Shown here piece after piece: positions 1 through 7,169 of a stretch of 22,519 nucleotides of DNA (position 1 is its first letter; every line of letters starts with the position of its first letter). The notes below the pieces were generated by a model. It was not told the origin of the DNA. It made no database searches and worked only from the letters and a program-made list of their open reading frames with translations. The translations under genes were made by a program, and so were the position numbers. Origin of the DNA: an uncultured Bacilli bacterium (lineage in GTDB: Bacteria > Bacillota_I > Bacilli_A > RF39 > UBA660); contig CAKOSE010000016.1 of assembly GCA_934102055.1 (NCBI GenBank), positions 1 through 22,519 on the forward strand, given 5' to 3'.

Positions 1-23
1 ATCTCCTTAATTTAATTATAACA
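1..23 (-). promoter_or_regulatory. Probable promoter and ribosome site of a gene beyond the left edge
   Basis: On the minus strand an extended -10 element (TGTTATAAT, 23 to 15) is followed by AAGGAGAT at the window edge (9 to 2), a good ribosome-binding site. It lies just past the terminator of the preceding gene. The gene it would serve is outside the window. The predicted transcription start falls at or next to the ribosome site, so the leader would be extremely short, or the -10 box may be fortuitous. Confidence 0.4.
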
Positions 24-63
24 AAAGAAAAGTAGATCACATTCTTTTTATGTGTCTACTTTT
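22..63 (-). terminator. Intrinsic terminator after the acidic-tail membrane protein gene
   Basis: On the minus strand the arm AAAAGTAGACACA pairs with TGTG(A)TCTACTTTT, with one bulged base and a loop of about nine bases. The T-rich run TTTCTTTTG follows. It begins 18 bases after the stop codon at 82-84. Confidence 0.75.
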
Positions 64-81
64 ACTTTATCACTTCAGATT

Positions 82-1536
82 TTATAAAAGTTCTATCTCT
101 TCATCTTCTTCATCATCTAATAATTCAACTTTAATATCCTTTCCCTTTTTAGGAGATGTAAAAACTGGACTTATTTCATTAGGCATAAATATATTTCTAT
201 CACTCTTTATTATTTCAATATCATCATCTTCATTTGCCAACTCTTCATATGAAATATCTAGTGGTTCTTCTTCATCAAGAGGCATTTCATCTTCCTCTGT
301 TTCTTCTAGTACAAATGATGTATCTAATCCTTCATTCTCATTATCTTCCATTTTATTTTCATGAATAACTTCTTGATCTGTTTCATTTTCTTCATCACTA
401 ATTAGTAATGTATCTTCTTCTAGAGTATTATCCTTAATAAGAATATTTTCATCTGGAACTATGTCAGATACTAAAGTATCTTCTTTATCATCACCAGTAA
501 CTAGTAATAAAGGAATTTCTCCCGCTTCTAAAAAACTTACACTAGAGGTCACATTTTCAAACTCATCTTCTAAAGCTACTTTATCTATTTTATCATACAT
601 TTTACTTTTATTATTTTCACTAATTATAACATCATTTAATAATTTGTTTGATTTCTCTTTGTTTTCTTTTTTAAGCAAAATAGAACTTATTATAAGAAGT
701 ATTATCCCGATAAGCAAAAGTACTATTCCACCAAGCAAAAGACTTTCATAGTTTTTGCCTACTATAGATATTGCTAAATTATTAACTATTCCCTTACTAT
801 TTATAAACATACTTAAAAACCTCACCTCCAAGAAACTCAAAATAATCATTATAATTCCATCAAATATAACTATATTACCGATCCATTTAATTGTTCTTCT
901 AAAACTACCTAAACATATCATAAACAAAATATAAACAGCAAGAATAACCAAAAGAGATAGTATTAACATATAAGACGAAAATACAAATACTGAAACAGTT
1001 CTTATTGTGTTAAGATTAATACCCAAACTTTCTATATCTATTTCAGATAATGTGAAACTATCAATATCCTTACACAAAGAAGAAACATAGCTTTCTAAAC
1101 CTATAATTTGTTTTTCTGTTAAATTCTTTCCCATTGTAGAATAATAATTAGTCTGTATCACTTGCATTATTCTATCACCAGAAATAGATCTTTTCTCACT
1201 ACCAAACAAAACATAATTCATATAATCATAAAAATAGTCTGTAATAACATTGTTAATACCCTTACTAGATAAAATCCTATCAGTCACCAAAACTGGAATA
1301 TCTAGTTTAGACAAATCTTTTTCAATTGATTCTTTTAACGTCTTTTCATTACTTGAAGTTAATATTTCCTTAGAAGATATACTAAATATATCAGCATCCT
1401 TTACAAAATCATAAATATTATCTTTGTTTAACATAGTTTTAGCTATATAAAGATTCATCACAAGTAGAATAAATATAGCAAAACAACAAGAAAGTATAAC
1501 AACAAAACACTTTCTGAAAACTTTACCTGCCCTCAT
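82..1536 (-). CDS. Four-helix membrane protein with a long, highly acidic cytoplasmic tail
   Basis: I do not recognise this gene. The 484-residue product has a hydrophobic helix at about 10-32, a loop of about 150 residues, three more helices at about 183-208, 216-238 and 265-288, and a tail of nearly 200 residues dominated by Glu and Asp that ends in an acidic cluster. By positive charge the N-terminus and tail should be cytoplasmic and the 33-182 loop outside. The ATG at 1536 is chosen over an in-frame TTG at 1539 because GGGGAGG lies seven bases upstream of the ATG. A small inverted repeat (TGATAA/TTATCA, 1553-1571) sits just before the ribosome site. It lies downstream of the ftsL-ftsI operon but is separated from it by a terminator, so any role in division or envelope work is only a guess. 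The reading frame is intact. Confidence 0.8.
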   Translation of the reverse strand: MRAGKVFRKCFVVILSCCFAIFILLVMNLYIAKTMLNKDNIYDFVKDADIFSISSKEILTSSNEKTLKESIEKDLSKLDIPVLVTDRILSSKGINNVITDYFYDYMNYVLFGSEKRSISGDRIMQVIQTNYYSTMGKNLTEKQIIGLESYVSSLCKDIDSFTLSEIDIESLGINLNTIRTVSVFVFSSYMLILSLLVILAVYILFMICLGSFRRTIKWIGNIVIFDGIIMIILSFLEVRFLSMFINSKGIVNNLAISIVGKNYESLLLGGIVLLLIGIILLIISSILLKKENKEKSNKLLNDVIISENNKSKMYDKIDKVALEDEFENVTSSVSFLEAGEIPLLLVTGDDKEDTLVSDIVPDENILIKDNTLEEDTLLISDEENETDQEVIHENKMEDNENEGLDTSFVLEETEEDEMPLDEEEPLDISYEELANEDDDIEIIKSDRNIFMPNEISPVFTSPKKGKDIKVELLDDEEDEEIELL

Positions 1537-1734
1537 CAATTAGCCTCCCCTATGATAATTTAATCTTATCATATTTTGAGAATTTTGTATATATAATTTT
1601 AACTTTTTTACTAAGAAAAATCATCACTTAAGTTGTGTATTTAATACATAACTTTTAATATTATAAACCTTTGAACTTTTTAATTAATCTATTATTTTTA
1701 ACAATTGAACTCTTAACTAACTATTTTTTTAATA

Positions 1735-1782
1735 TATAAAACAAAACTAGAGTATTCATTCAATAAATGTTCCTCTAGTTTT
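1735..1782 (-). terminator. Intrinsic terminator of the rsmH-ftsL-ftsI operon
   Basis: The minus strand carries AAAACTAGAG and CTCTAGTTTT, a perfect ten-base stem (arms at 1773-1782 and 1743-1752) with a 20-base loop. TGTTTTATAT follows the stem. It starts ten bases after the ftsI stop codon. Confidence 0.72.
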
Positions 1783-1791
1783 ACTTATCAT

Positions 1792-3906
1792 TTAATCTTT
1801 CTGTTTCAAAACAAATTCTACTTTATTGCCTTTTTTTATTTCTTTATTATTAATACTTTGACTTGTTACGTATCCATAACCTTTAAATGTGCACTTAATC
1901 TCTAACATATTACATACTTGAGTTACTTCTTGTTTACTATATCCTTTTAAAGAAGGTAATTTATAAGTATCACTATTTGTAAGTAATATTAATGTTTCAT
2001 TTGATGATAATACTGAATCCTTTGATGGATATTGATTAATTACCTTGTTACCAGTTCCAATTATAAGTGTTTTTACATTTTTAGTTTTATCTTTTACTTG
2101 TTTTAAATCTTGATTTAAATAATTATCAATTTTAGTACTCTTTGTTACTTTTTCTTTTCCTTCTTCATCAAATATGTTTAAATACTTATTCATATTCTTA
2201 ACTATTTCTTTTACAGCCATAGATATTGGTTTACTTGTTCCTGCTCTTTTTACCGAAGCATATATTATTACTTCAGGTTCATCTTTAGGCCACATTCCTA
2301 CAAACGATTTTATCATGTTATAGTCATCAGTATAATAATTTCCAGTTCTTGAATTTACAAGTTGAGCCGTTCCTGTTTTACCTATTACACTTGAATTTTT
2401 TACTCTATAATCTCCTCCAGTAGCATTCACATAATTTGAATTAACTGTATCATACATAAGTTGTTTTATTTTATCAGTCGTCTCTTTAGAAGCAACCTTT
2501 CCTACCTCAGTTCTTTTTCCTTCATATACTGTTTTTCCATTCTCATCTACTACTTTATCTATTATGTAAGGTTCTAGCATTATACCATCATTTGCTATAG
2601 AAGTTAAAGCTTTTATATGTTGCATTGGAGTAGTAGTTATCCCTTGTCCAAAAGATGCATTATAAACTTCAGTTTGATATTTAAAATCTATCTTACCAGA
2701 GACTTCATTCGCTAAAGTAATACCAGTTTTTTCTCCAAATCCTATTTTTGTAAAGTAATCTTTTAAAATTTTCTTATTTATAAAATTATTTACAATATTA
2801 ATTACCCCAACATTACTTGAAGCTTGAAAACCTTGATCATAAGTAATATTACCAAATCCTGCAGCATTCCAATCACTTATTACTGTTCCATCATCACTTT
2901 TATATTTTCCAGATTTAAACTTTTGATCTCCTCTATAAGTTCCTGCTTCCATTGCAGCCATATAAGTATATATTTTCATAATTGAACCCGGTTCATAAGC
3001 TTCTCCTACTGTGATATCAATCCAGTTCTTTATATTTCTTTTATTCGGATCAAATGAAGGTCTTTGAGTACTACCAAGTATTTTCCCAGTTTTTGCATCT
3101 GCAACCACTAATGTAAGCCAGTCAAAGTTATATTTTGAAGCCGCCTTAGAAGCTGCTTGTTCCAAGAAAAACTGTATATTTGAATCTATTGTCAAATAAA
3201 CATCATTACCATTTATAGCATTTACCGTTACTTCTTTAGTACCAGGTATCTTATACCCATTTAAATCCTTTTGATATGTTGTATATCCATTAGTACCCGA
3301 CAAAACCCCATCAAGTAACTTTTCTATTCCAAATTCACCATCTATTTGACCATTCTCATCATTACTAGCATATCCCACTGTATATGAAGAAAAATCACCA
3401 TTTGGATAATATCTTTTCTCATCCTCTATAAAATCAAGCCCAGGTAAATTTAACTTTTCTATTTGTTCCTTCTCAAGTTCAGTAAGCCCCTTTCCAGCAG
3501 AACCAAACTCAACTTGATATTTATCATCTTGATTTAAAATATTATAGATTTCTGATTCCTTTAACTTTAATACAGTTGCAAGCCTCTTAGCAGTTTCCTT
3601 CTTATCTTTTACATGATATAAAGTGTCCTCACCCTTACTTCTTGACTCATCTAAATACGCAATAAGAGTATAAGATGAAACATTTATCGCCAAAGCATCT
3701 CCATTTAAATCATATATATTTCCTCTTTTAGCATATATTTTTTTAGAAACTACACTTCTATTACTAGCAAACTCTTTCAAATTAACCCCATCTACTTCTT
3801 TAGACAATCCCAAATAAGAAACCCTATATACTAAATATAAAAAACAAAAAAGAGCAACCATTATAAATATATTTACCAATTTATTACTAACTTTGCTCTT
3901 TTTCAT
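1792..3906 (-). CDS. ftsI: Divisome transpeptidase, class B penicillin-binding protein with PASTA domains
   Basis: This is the septal peptidoglycan transpeptidase (FtsI/PBP2B type), which crosslinks wall at the division site. The 704-residue product has an N-terminal membrane anchor at about 9-30, a dimerisation domain from about 55, and a transpeptidase domain from about 240 to 590. The active-site motifs are visible: SIMK (Ser308, Lys311), SSN (363-365) and KTG (510-512). Two PASTA-like repeats fill the last 90 residues or so; in Gram-positive PBPs these bind wall or Lipid II-like ligands. The ATG at 3906 is preferred to an in-frame TTG six bases upstream, because AGGTGA lies six bases before the ATG. 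It is the last gene of an rsmH-ftsL-ftsI operon, 11 bases after ftsL. The usual downstream mraY and mur genes are absent. Confidence 0.93.
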   Translation of the reverse strand: MKKSKVSNKLVNIFIMVALFCFLYLVYRVSYLGLSKEVDGVNLKEFASNRSVVSKKIYAKRGNIYDLNGDALAINVSSYTLIAYLDESRSKGEDTLYHVKDKKETAKRLATVLKLKESEIYNILNQDDKYQVEFGSAGKGLTELEKEQIEKLNLPGLDFIEDEKRYYPNGDFSSYTVGYASNDENGQIDGEFGIEKLLDGVLSGTNGYTTYQKDLNGYKIPGTKEVTVNAINGNDVYLTIDSNIQFFLEQAASKAASKYNFDWLTLVVADAKTGKILGSTQRPSFDPNKRNIKNWIDITVGEAYEPGSIMKIYTYMAAMEAGTYRGDQKFKSGKYKSDDGTVISDWNAAGFGNITYDQGFQASSNVGVINIVNNFINKKILKDYFTKIGFGEKTGITLANEVSGKIDFKYQTEVYNASFGQGITTTPMQHIKALTSIANDGIMLEPYIIDKVVDENGKTVYEGKRTEVGKVASKETTDKIKQLMYDTVNSNYVNATGGDYRVKNSSVIGKTGTAQLVNSRTGNYYTDDYNMIKSFVGMWPKDEPEVIIYASVKRAGTSKPISMAVKEIVKNMNKYLNIFDEEGKEKVTKSTKIDNYLNQDLKQVKDKTKNVKTLIIGTGNKVINQYPSKDSVLSSNETLILLTNSDTYKLPSLKGYSKQEVTQVCNMLEIKCTFKGYGYVTSQSINNKEIKKGNKVEFVLKQKD

Positions 3907-3917
3907 TAACAATCACC

Positions 3918-4217
3918 TTACTTATCTATTGTTTTTATACTATTATTAGTATAACTTAAACCCATTTTTTTTGCAACAGCCTCCAGATTTTCAAGTGAAG
4001 CTAGTTCATTTATTTTCATTTGCAAGCTTTCATTATTCTTACTTTGTTTAGCAATCTCATCTTTACTATTTTCAAGTTTATAATTCATCTCACTTAATGT
4101 ACTCTTTGCAAATACACTTAAAAAGGGATATGATAAACAAATAATTGCAGTTATAACAAAAAGTACTTTTTCAAACTTTGTAAACTTGACAGCCTTTTTC
4201 TTTTTCTTCTTCTTCAT
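3918..4217 (-). CDS. ftsL: Cell division protein FtsL-like (short bitopic coiled-coil protein)
   Basis: The 99-residue product has a strongly basic start (a run of seven lysines), one hydrophobic helix at about 17-38, and an extracytoplasmic heptad-like helix of about 50 residues. That is the size and layout of FtsL, the divisome scaffold that pairs with DivIC/FtsB and helps activate FtsW-FtsI. FtsL sequences diverge strongly, so the call rests mainly on topology and on its place between rsmH and ftsI, the conserved order in the division-wall cluster. The ATG at 4217 has a strong AAAGGAGGG eight bases upstream. It starts 17 bases after the rsmH stop and ends 11 bases before ftsI, so the three genes are almost certainly cotranscribed. 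Confidence 0.85.
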   Translation of the reverse strand: MKKKKKKKAVKFTKFEKVLFVITAIICLSYPFLSVFAKSTLSEMNYKLENSKDEIAKQSKNNESLQMKINELASLENLEAVAKKMGLSYTNNSIKTIDK

Positions 4218-4234
4218 TTAACTATCCCTCCTTT

Positions 4235-5161
4235 TTATTTTATTTTTTCAATTACTCTTAGTTTAGCAGATCTACTCCTCGAATTATAAAGAATTTCCTC
4301 GGAACTTGGTAATACAGGTTTATTTGTTACAAGTTTAAAATCCGGCAATAGTTCACTCGGAATATTAGGCATTCCCTTTACCAAAGATGGCACCTCTGTT
4401 TTTTCTTTAAATAAATTCTTCACTATTCTATCCTCTAGAGAATGAAACGTAATAACAACAAGTCTTCCTCCTACACTCAATAGTTCTAAACTAGAATCTA
4501 ACGCCACCTTAAGTTCTTCAAGTTCATTATTAACCTCTATCCTTATAGCTTGAAATACCTTCTTAGCAGGATGAGTATTTCTCTTTTCTTTATATGGATA
4601 ACACTTATCAATAATATCTACTAGTTCTAACGTTGTTTCTATCTTTTTAATATTTCTTTGTTCTTCAATTTTTTTTGCAATTTTATAAGCATGCTTTTCT
4701 TCACCATATTCCCTAAATATTCTAGCAAGATCATCTATATCATAAGAATTAACAACATCATAAGCACTTAATTTAGAACCAAGATCCATCCTCATATCAA
4801 GTGGTCCATCATTCATATAACTAAATCCCCGATCACCCTCATCAATTTCAGCAGAAGAGACTCCTATATCAAAAAGTATTCCATCTACACTTTGATACTT
4901 TTCTTGAACACACTTTTTTATATTAATAAAACCAGTATTAAATATATAAAAGTTATTTCCTATCTTAGACAGCTTTTCTTTACTATAAGAAATAGCATTA
5001 ATATCTTTATCAAAAGCAATCAAAAACCCTTTTGGAACCCTTCTTAAAATATTACTAGAATGGCCTGCAAATCCTAATGTAGCATCTACATAAACACCAT
5101 CATCTCTTATATTTAAATATGAAATAGCCTCATCAAGAAGCACACTTTTATGTTTTTCCAT
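4235..5161 (-). CDS. rsmH: 16S rRNA (cytosine-1402-N4)-methyltransferase RsmH
   Basis: RsmH (MraW) is the SAM-dependent enzyme that N4-methylates C1402 in the decoding centre of 16S rRNA. The 308-residue product is normal length and shows the family signatures in order: VDATLGFAGHS (SAM-binding loop), FDKD, LFDIGVSS, the DRGFSY segment, HPAKKVFQAIRIEVN and ITFHSLEDRIVK. An open frame continues upstream to 5236, but the ATG at 5161 is the real start. It opens the conserved MEKHKSVLL-type N-terminus, has AAAGGTGAGG eight bases before it, and the likely transcription start is near 5239, so a longer form would have no leader. It is the first gene of the rsmH-ftsL-ftsI operon. No mraZ gene precedes it. 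Confidence 0.95.
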   Translation of the reverse strand: MEKHKSVLLDEAISYLNIRDDGVYVDATLGFAGHSSNILRRVPKGFLIAFDKDINAISYSKEKLSKIGNNFYIFNTGFINIKKCVQEKYQSVDGILFDIGVSSAEIDEGDRGFSYMNDGPLDMRMDLGSKLSAYDVVNSYDIDDLARIFREYGEEKHAYKIAKKIEEQRNIKKIETTLELVDIIDKCYPYKEKRNTHPAKKVFQAIRIEVNNELEELKVALDSSLELLSVGGRLVVITFHSLEDRIVKNLFKEKTEVPSLVKGMPNIPSELLPDFKLVTNKPVLPSSEEILYNSRSRSAKLRVIEKIK

Positions 5162-5171
5162 ACGCAAAACC

Positions 5172-5200
5172 TCACCTTTATAACTTAAAAATTTATAAGT
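5172..5200 (-). promoter_or_regulatory. Leader hairpin abutting the rsmH ribosome-binding site
   Basis: In the leader of rsmH the minus strand reads TAACTTA, eight bases, TAAGTTA, a perfect seven-base A+T-rich inverted repeat that ends just before AAAGGTGAGG. It could modestly affect ribosome access. In sequence this A+T-rich it may also be chance. Confidence 0.3.
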
Positions 5201-5245
5201 TATTATTATGCTAGATATCACCTTGTTGCTTACCACAATTTTACA

Positions 5246-5254
5246 ATTATAACA
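5246..5254 (-). promoter_or_regulatory. Extended -10 promoter of the rsmH-ftsL-ftsI operon
   Basis: The minus strand carries TGTTATAAT, a perfect -10 hexamer with the TGn extension. No good -35 box is seen at 17 bases, which suits an extended -10 promoter. The predicted start near 5239 gives a leader of about 78 bases. Confidence 0.6.
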
Positions 5255-5290
5255 AGGTTTTGTAAAGTGTTTTCATATGATTTTCACAAA

Positions 5291-5318
5291 CAAAAAACAA
5301 ACATAAACATATGTTTGT
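5291..5318 (-). terminator. Intrinsic terminator of the yqeG-yqeH unit
   Basis: The minus strand reads ACAAACATA, loop TGTT, TATGTTTGT, then TTTTTGTTTG. The nine-base stem is perfect (5297-5305 with 5310-5318). It lies 15 bases after the yqeH stop and about 40 bases before the rsmH -10 box. Confidence 0.68.
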
Positions 5319-5332
5319 CAAGTGAAGAAAAT

Positions 5333-6337
5333 CTAAATCATAGATTTCCTTGTAAATACCGAAACATCTTTATCTACATAGACATATACCTTTCCCTCTA
5401 GAATAGTCTTTATAAAACCAAACCCTTCAATCACTATATCCTCATGATATTTTAGAGTTATCTCTTTTCTAGAAAGATTCTTCAAAGTTTCATGTCTATT
5501 ACCATTTATTCTTTTTACATTTATATTATTCGAAGCAAATACCGTAAAACTATTCTTATCTCCTTCTATATAATCTATTCTTAAAAAGTCTTCAAAAATA
5601 AGAGCTTGTCCTCTTTTTATTTGATATGTTCTTGGTTTTATTTCCTTTTGAGATGATAATTTCTTTATATTATCCTCATCAATATAATTTATAATATTAT
5701 GACTACTAACAAGTCCAGGTGTATCTATCAAAAAGAAATCCTTAAAAGGAATTTTTATCTCATTTAAAGTAGTCGAAGGCATACTAGATATAGTAATTAA
5801 AGAAGTATCAATAGAATAATTTGCAATTAGTTTATTTATAAGTGTACTTTTTCCAGCATTAGTATTTCCTACTACATAAACATTCTTATAAACACGATTC
5901 TTCTTTATCACTCTCATCAACTTATCCAAATTATAATTTTTATTAGCACTTACCACAACTACATCAACAAACAAATCTTCATATAAAGATTTTATATATT
6001 CCATAATCTTTTTATCTGTTACAGAAAGTGGTAACATATCTTTTTTATTAAGAACTAATATTATTTTATTATTTTTTAAATATTCTTTTATTTTACCTAA
6101 ATCTTGAGGTATAGAAATCAAATCAACAACATAAAGAACAAGTGATTTTGTCTTACCTACATTTTTTATAATCTCTATGTACTCATCATTTGATTTTGTA
6201 ACCATTTCATATTCCCCATAATGTTTTAATCTAAAACATCTCTTACATAAATCCTTACTAATATCATTAGTATATCCCTCAAGCAAAACATTATTATCCT
6301 GAAGTCTTACCCCGCATCCAAGACAGTACTTATTCAT
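5333..6337 (-). CDS. yqeH: Circularly permuted ribosome-biogenesis GTPase YqeH
   Basis: YqeH is a GTPase needed for 30S subunit assembly in Bacillus. The 334-residue product starts with a zinc-finger pair (CLGC near 5-8 and CKRC about 23 residues on). The GTPase motifs then appear in permuted order: NKKD (G4), SAN (G5), GNTNAGKS (G1), the ST/T of G2, then DTPG (G3). That G4-G5-G1-G2-G3 order is diagnostic. The remaining 100 or so residues form the family's C-terminal RNA-binding region. The ATG at 6337 is chosen because AAAGGGG sits eight bases upstream; an in-frame GTG at 6346 lies inside that ribosome site. The start overlaps the yqeG stop by eight bases, so translation is probably coupled. 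yqeG-yqeH is a conserved Bacillota pair. Confidence 0.93.
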   Translation of the reverse strand: MNKYCLGCGVRLQDNNVLLEGYTNDISKDLCKRCFRLKHYGEYEMVTKSNDEYIEIIKNVGKTKSLVLYVVDLISIPQDLGKIKEYLKNNKIILVLNKKDMLPLSVTDKKIMEYIKSLYEDLFVDVVVVSANKNYNLDKLMRVIKKNRVYKNVYVVGNTNAGKSTLINKLIANYSIDTSLITISSMPSTTLNEIKIPFKDFFLIDTPGLVSSHNIINYIDEDNIKKLSSQKEIKPRTYQIKRGQALIFEDFLRIDYIEGDKNSFTVFASNNINVKRINGNRHETLKNLSRKEITLKYHEDIVIEGFGFIKTILEGKVYVYVDKDVSVFTRKSMI

Positions 6338-6839
6338 AATATTCACCCCTTTTTATAGTATTTTTATTAAACTTAATTATTAATTTTTCAAGAACTCTAT
6401 TAAACTTAGTCCATACAAGTTCGTTTTCACTTATTGGATCTGTTAAAACTGGGTAATAATTCATCCTACTAGCACCCCATATGTCAGTAAGCAATTGATC
6501 CCCAATAAGAGCAATCTCTTCATTTGATACATTAATTTTTAGCTTCTTAAAACCTGACTTAAATGGCTTTCTTGAATTATTAATATAAGGAATACCATAT
6601 TCCCCACATACTTTATCTAGTTTATTCTTATTCAAACTATTTGACATCACATAAATAGTAAAATCTTTTTTTAATAAATCTATCAACTCTTTTGTTTTAT
6701 TATTCGTCTTGTAATTTCCCTTTTCAATTATTGTATTATCAAAATCAAACAACAATATCTTTATACCCTTTTCTTTTAATTTATCATAATTAATATCAAA
6801 GATATTTTTTTTATACATCTTTGGTAAAAATCTCTTCAT
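6330..6839 (-). CDS. yqeG: YqeG-family HAD superfamily phosphatase
   Basis: This 169-residue protein belongs to the YqeG family (HAD subfamily IIIA). Motif I, DFDNTI, is visible at about residues 32-37, where the first Asp would be the nucleophile and the second the acid/base. The serine of motif II (VMSNS) is near 65, and GDQLLTD near 112-118 gives the acidic magnesium-binding motif. The physiological substrate of YqeG is not established to my knowledge. It is encoded immediately before yqeH with an eight-base overlap, as in Bacillus, where the pair heads a conserved housekeeping cluster. The ATG at 6839 has a modest GGTGG site. The leader predicted from the extended -10 box at 6856-6864 is only about ten bases. 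Confidence 0.9.
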   Translation of the reverse strand: MKRFLPKMYKKNIFDINYDKLKEKGIKILLFDFDNTIIEKGNYKTNNKTKELIDLLKKDFTIYVMSNSLNKNKLDKVCGEYGIPYINNSRKPFKSGFKKLKINVSNEEIALIGDQLLTDIWGASRMNYYPVLTDPISENELVWTKFNRVLEKLIIKFNKNTIKRGEYYE

Positions 6840-6855
6840 AATACCACCACTTAAA

Positions 6856-6864
6856 ATTATATCA
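6856..6864 (-). promoter_or_regulatory. Extended -10 promoter of yqeG-yqeH
   Basis: The minus strand shows TGATATAAT, a perfect -10 box with the TGn extension. It follows the preceding terminator directly. No convincing -35 is present at 17 bases. Confidence 0.5.
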
Positions 6865-6872
6865 TAAAACCA

Positions 6873-6895
6873 AGAAAAAAAGCACTAAATGTGCT
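6873..6895 (-). terminator. Intrinsic terminator of the htrA unit
   Basis: The minus strand reads AGCAC, loop ATTTA, GTGCT, then a run of Ts. The hairpin overlaps the stop codon of the upstream 91-residue gene. Confidence 0.75.
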
Positions 6896-7169
6896 AAGTT
6901 TCATTAATTTGAGCTTTTAATAAACGTTCAGCTTTTTTATAATTAACTACTCTATAATTATCAATTTCATCTAAACTACTTTCAATCTTATTATAAGAGT
7001 AATAATACTTTTTATTATTAATATTTATATAGAAAAGTGCTAGTTTTTCACCCTTATCTTTTGCTTTTAAAAGATCTTCTCTTAAGTTATTTAACAAAAT
7101 AGTAGTAATTTCCTTTAACTTATCATAATTAATTTTTATATTATCATCCTCCTTATGCATCTTTAGCAT
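6894..7169 (-). CDS. Small charged protein of unknown function, cotranscribed with htrA
   Basis: I do not recognise this 91-residue protein. It has no signal peptide or membrane helix and is rich in Lys, Glu, Asn and Tyr. It looks like a soluble helix, strand, strand, helix fold, with a tyrosine-rich strand pair near 47-60. It overlaps the 3' end of htrA by 17 bases, so it is probably translated by coupling. The start is uncertain. In-frame ATGs lie at 7169 and 7160, both with weak ribosome sites, while a perfect AAGGAGG (7146-7152) lies inside the frame and is followed by no in-frame ATG, GTG or TTG at a normal distance. Frame integrity, the htrA overlap and a terminator at its stop support a real gene. 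Confidence 0.65.
   Translation of the reverse strand: MLKMHKEDDNIKINYDKLKEITTILLNNLREDLLKAKDKGEKLALFYININNKKYYYSYNKIESSLDEIDNYRVVNYKKAERLLKAQINET

Noticed and set aside
50..751. Two plus-strand open frames of 104 and 96 codons, Ser- and Leu-rich
   Set aside because: They lie antisense to the acidic tail of the membrane protein gene. The Ser/Leu-rich composition is what antisense Glu/Asp-rich A+T DNA yields, and neither has a ribosome site.
1540..1735. A+T-rich gap examined for an RNA gene or riboswitch
   Set aside because: Only scattered TATAAT-like words are seen, with no conserved core of a known riboswitch and no stable G+C-containing stem. Nothing supportable beyond the terminator at its right end.
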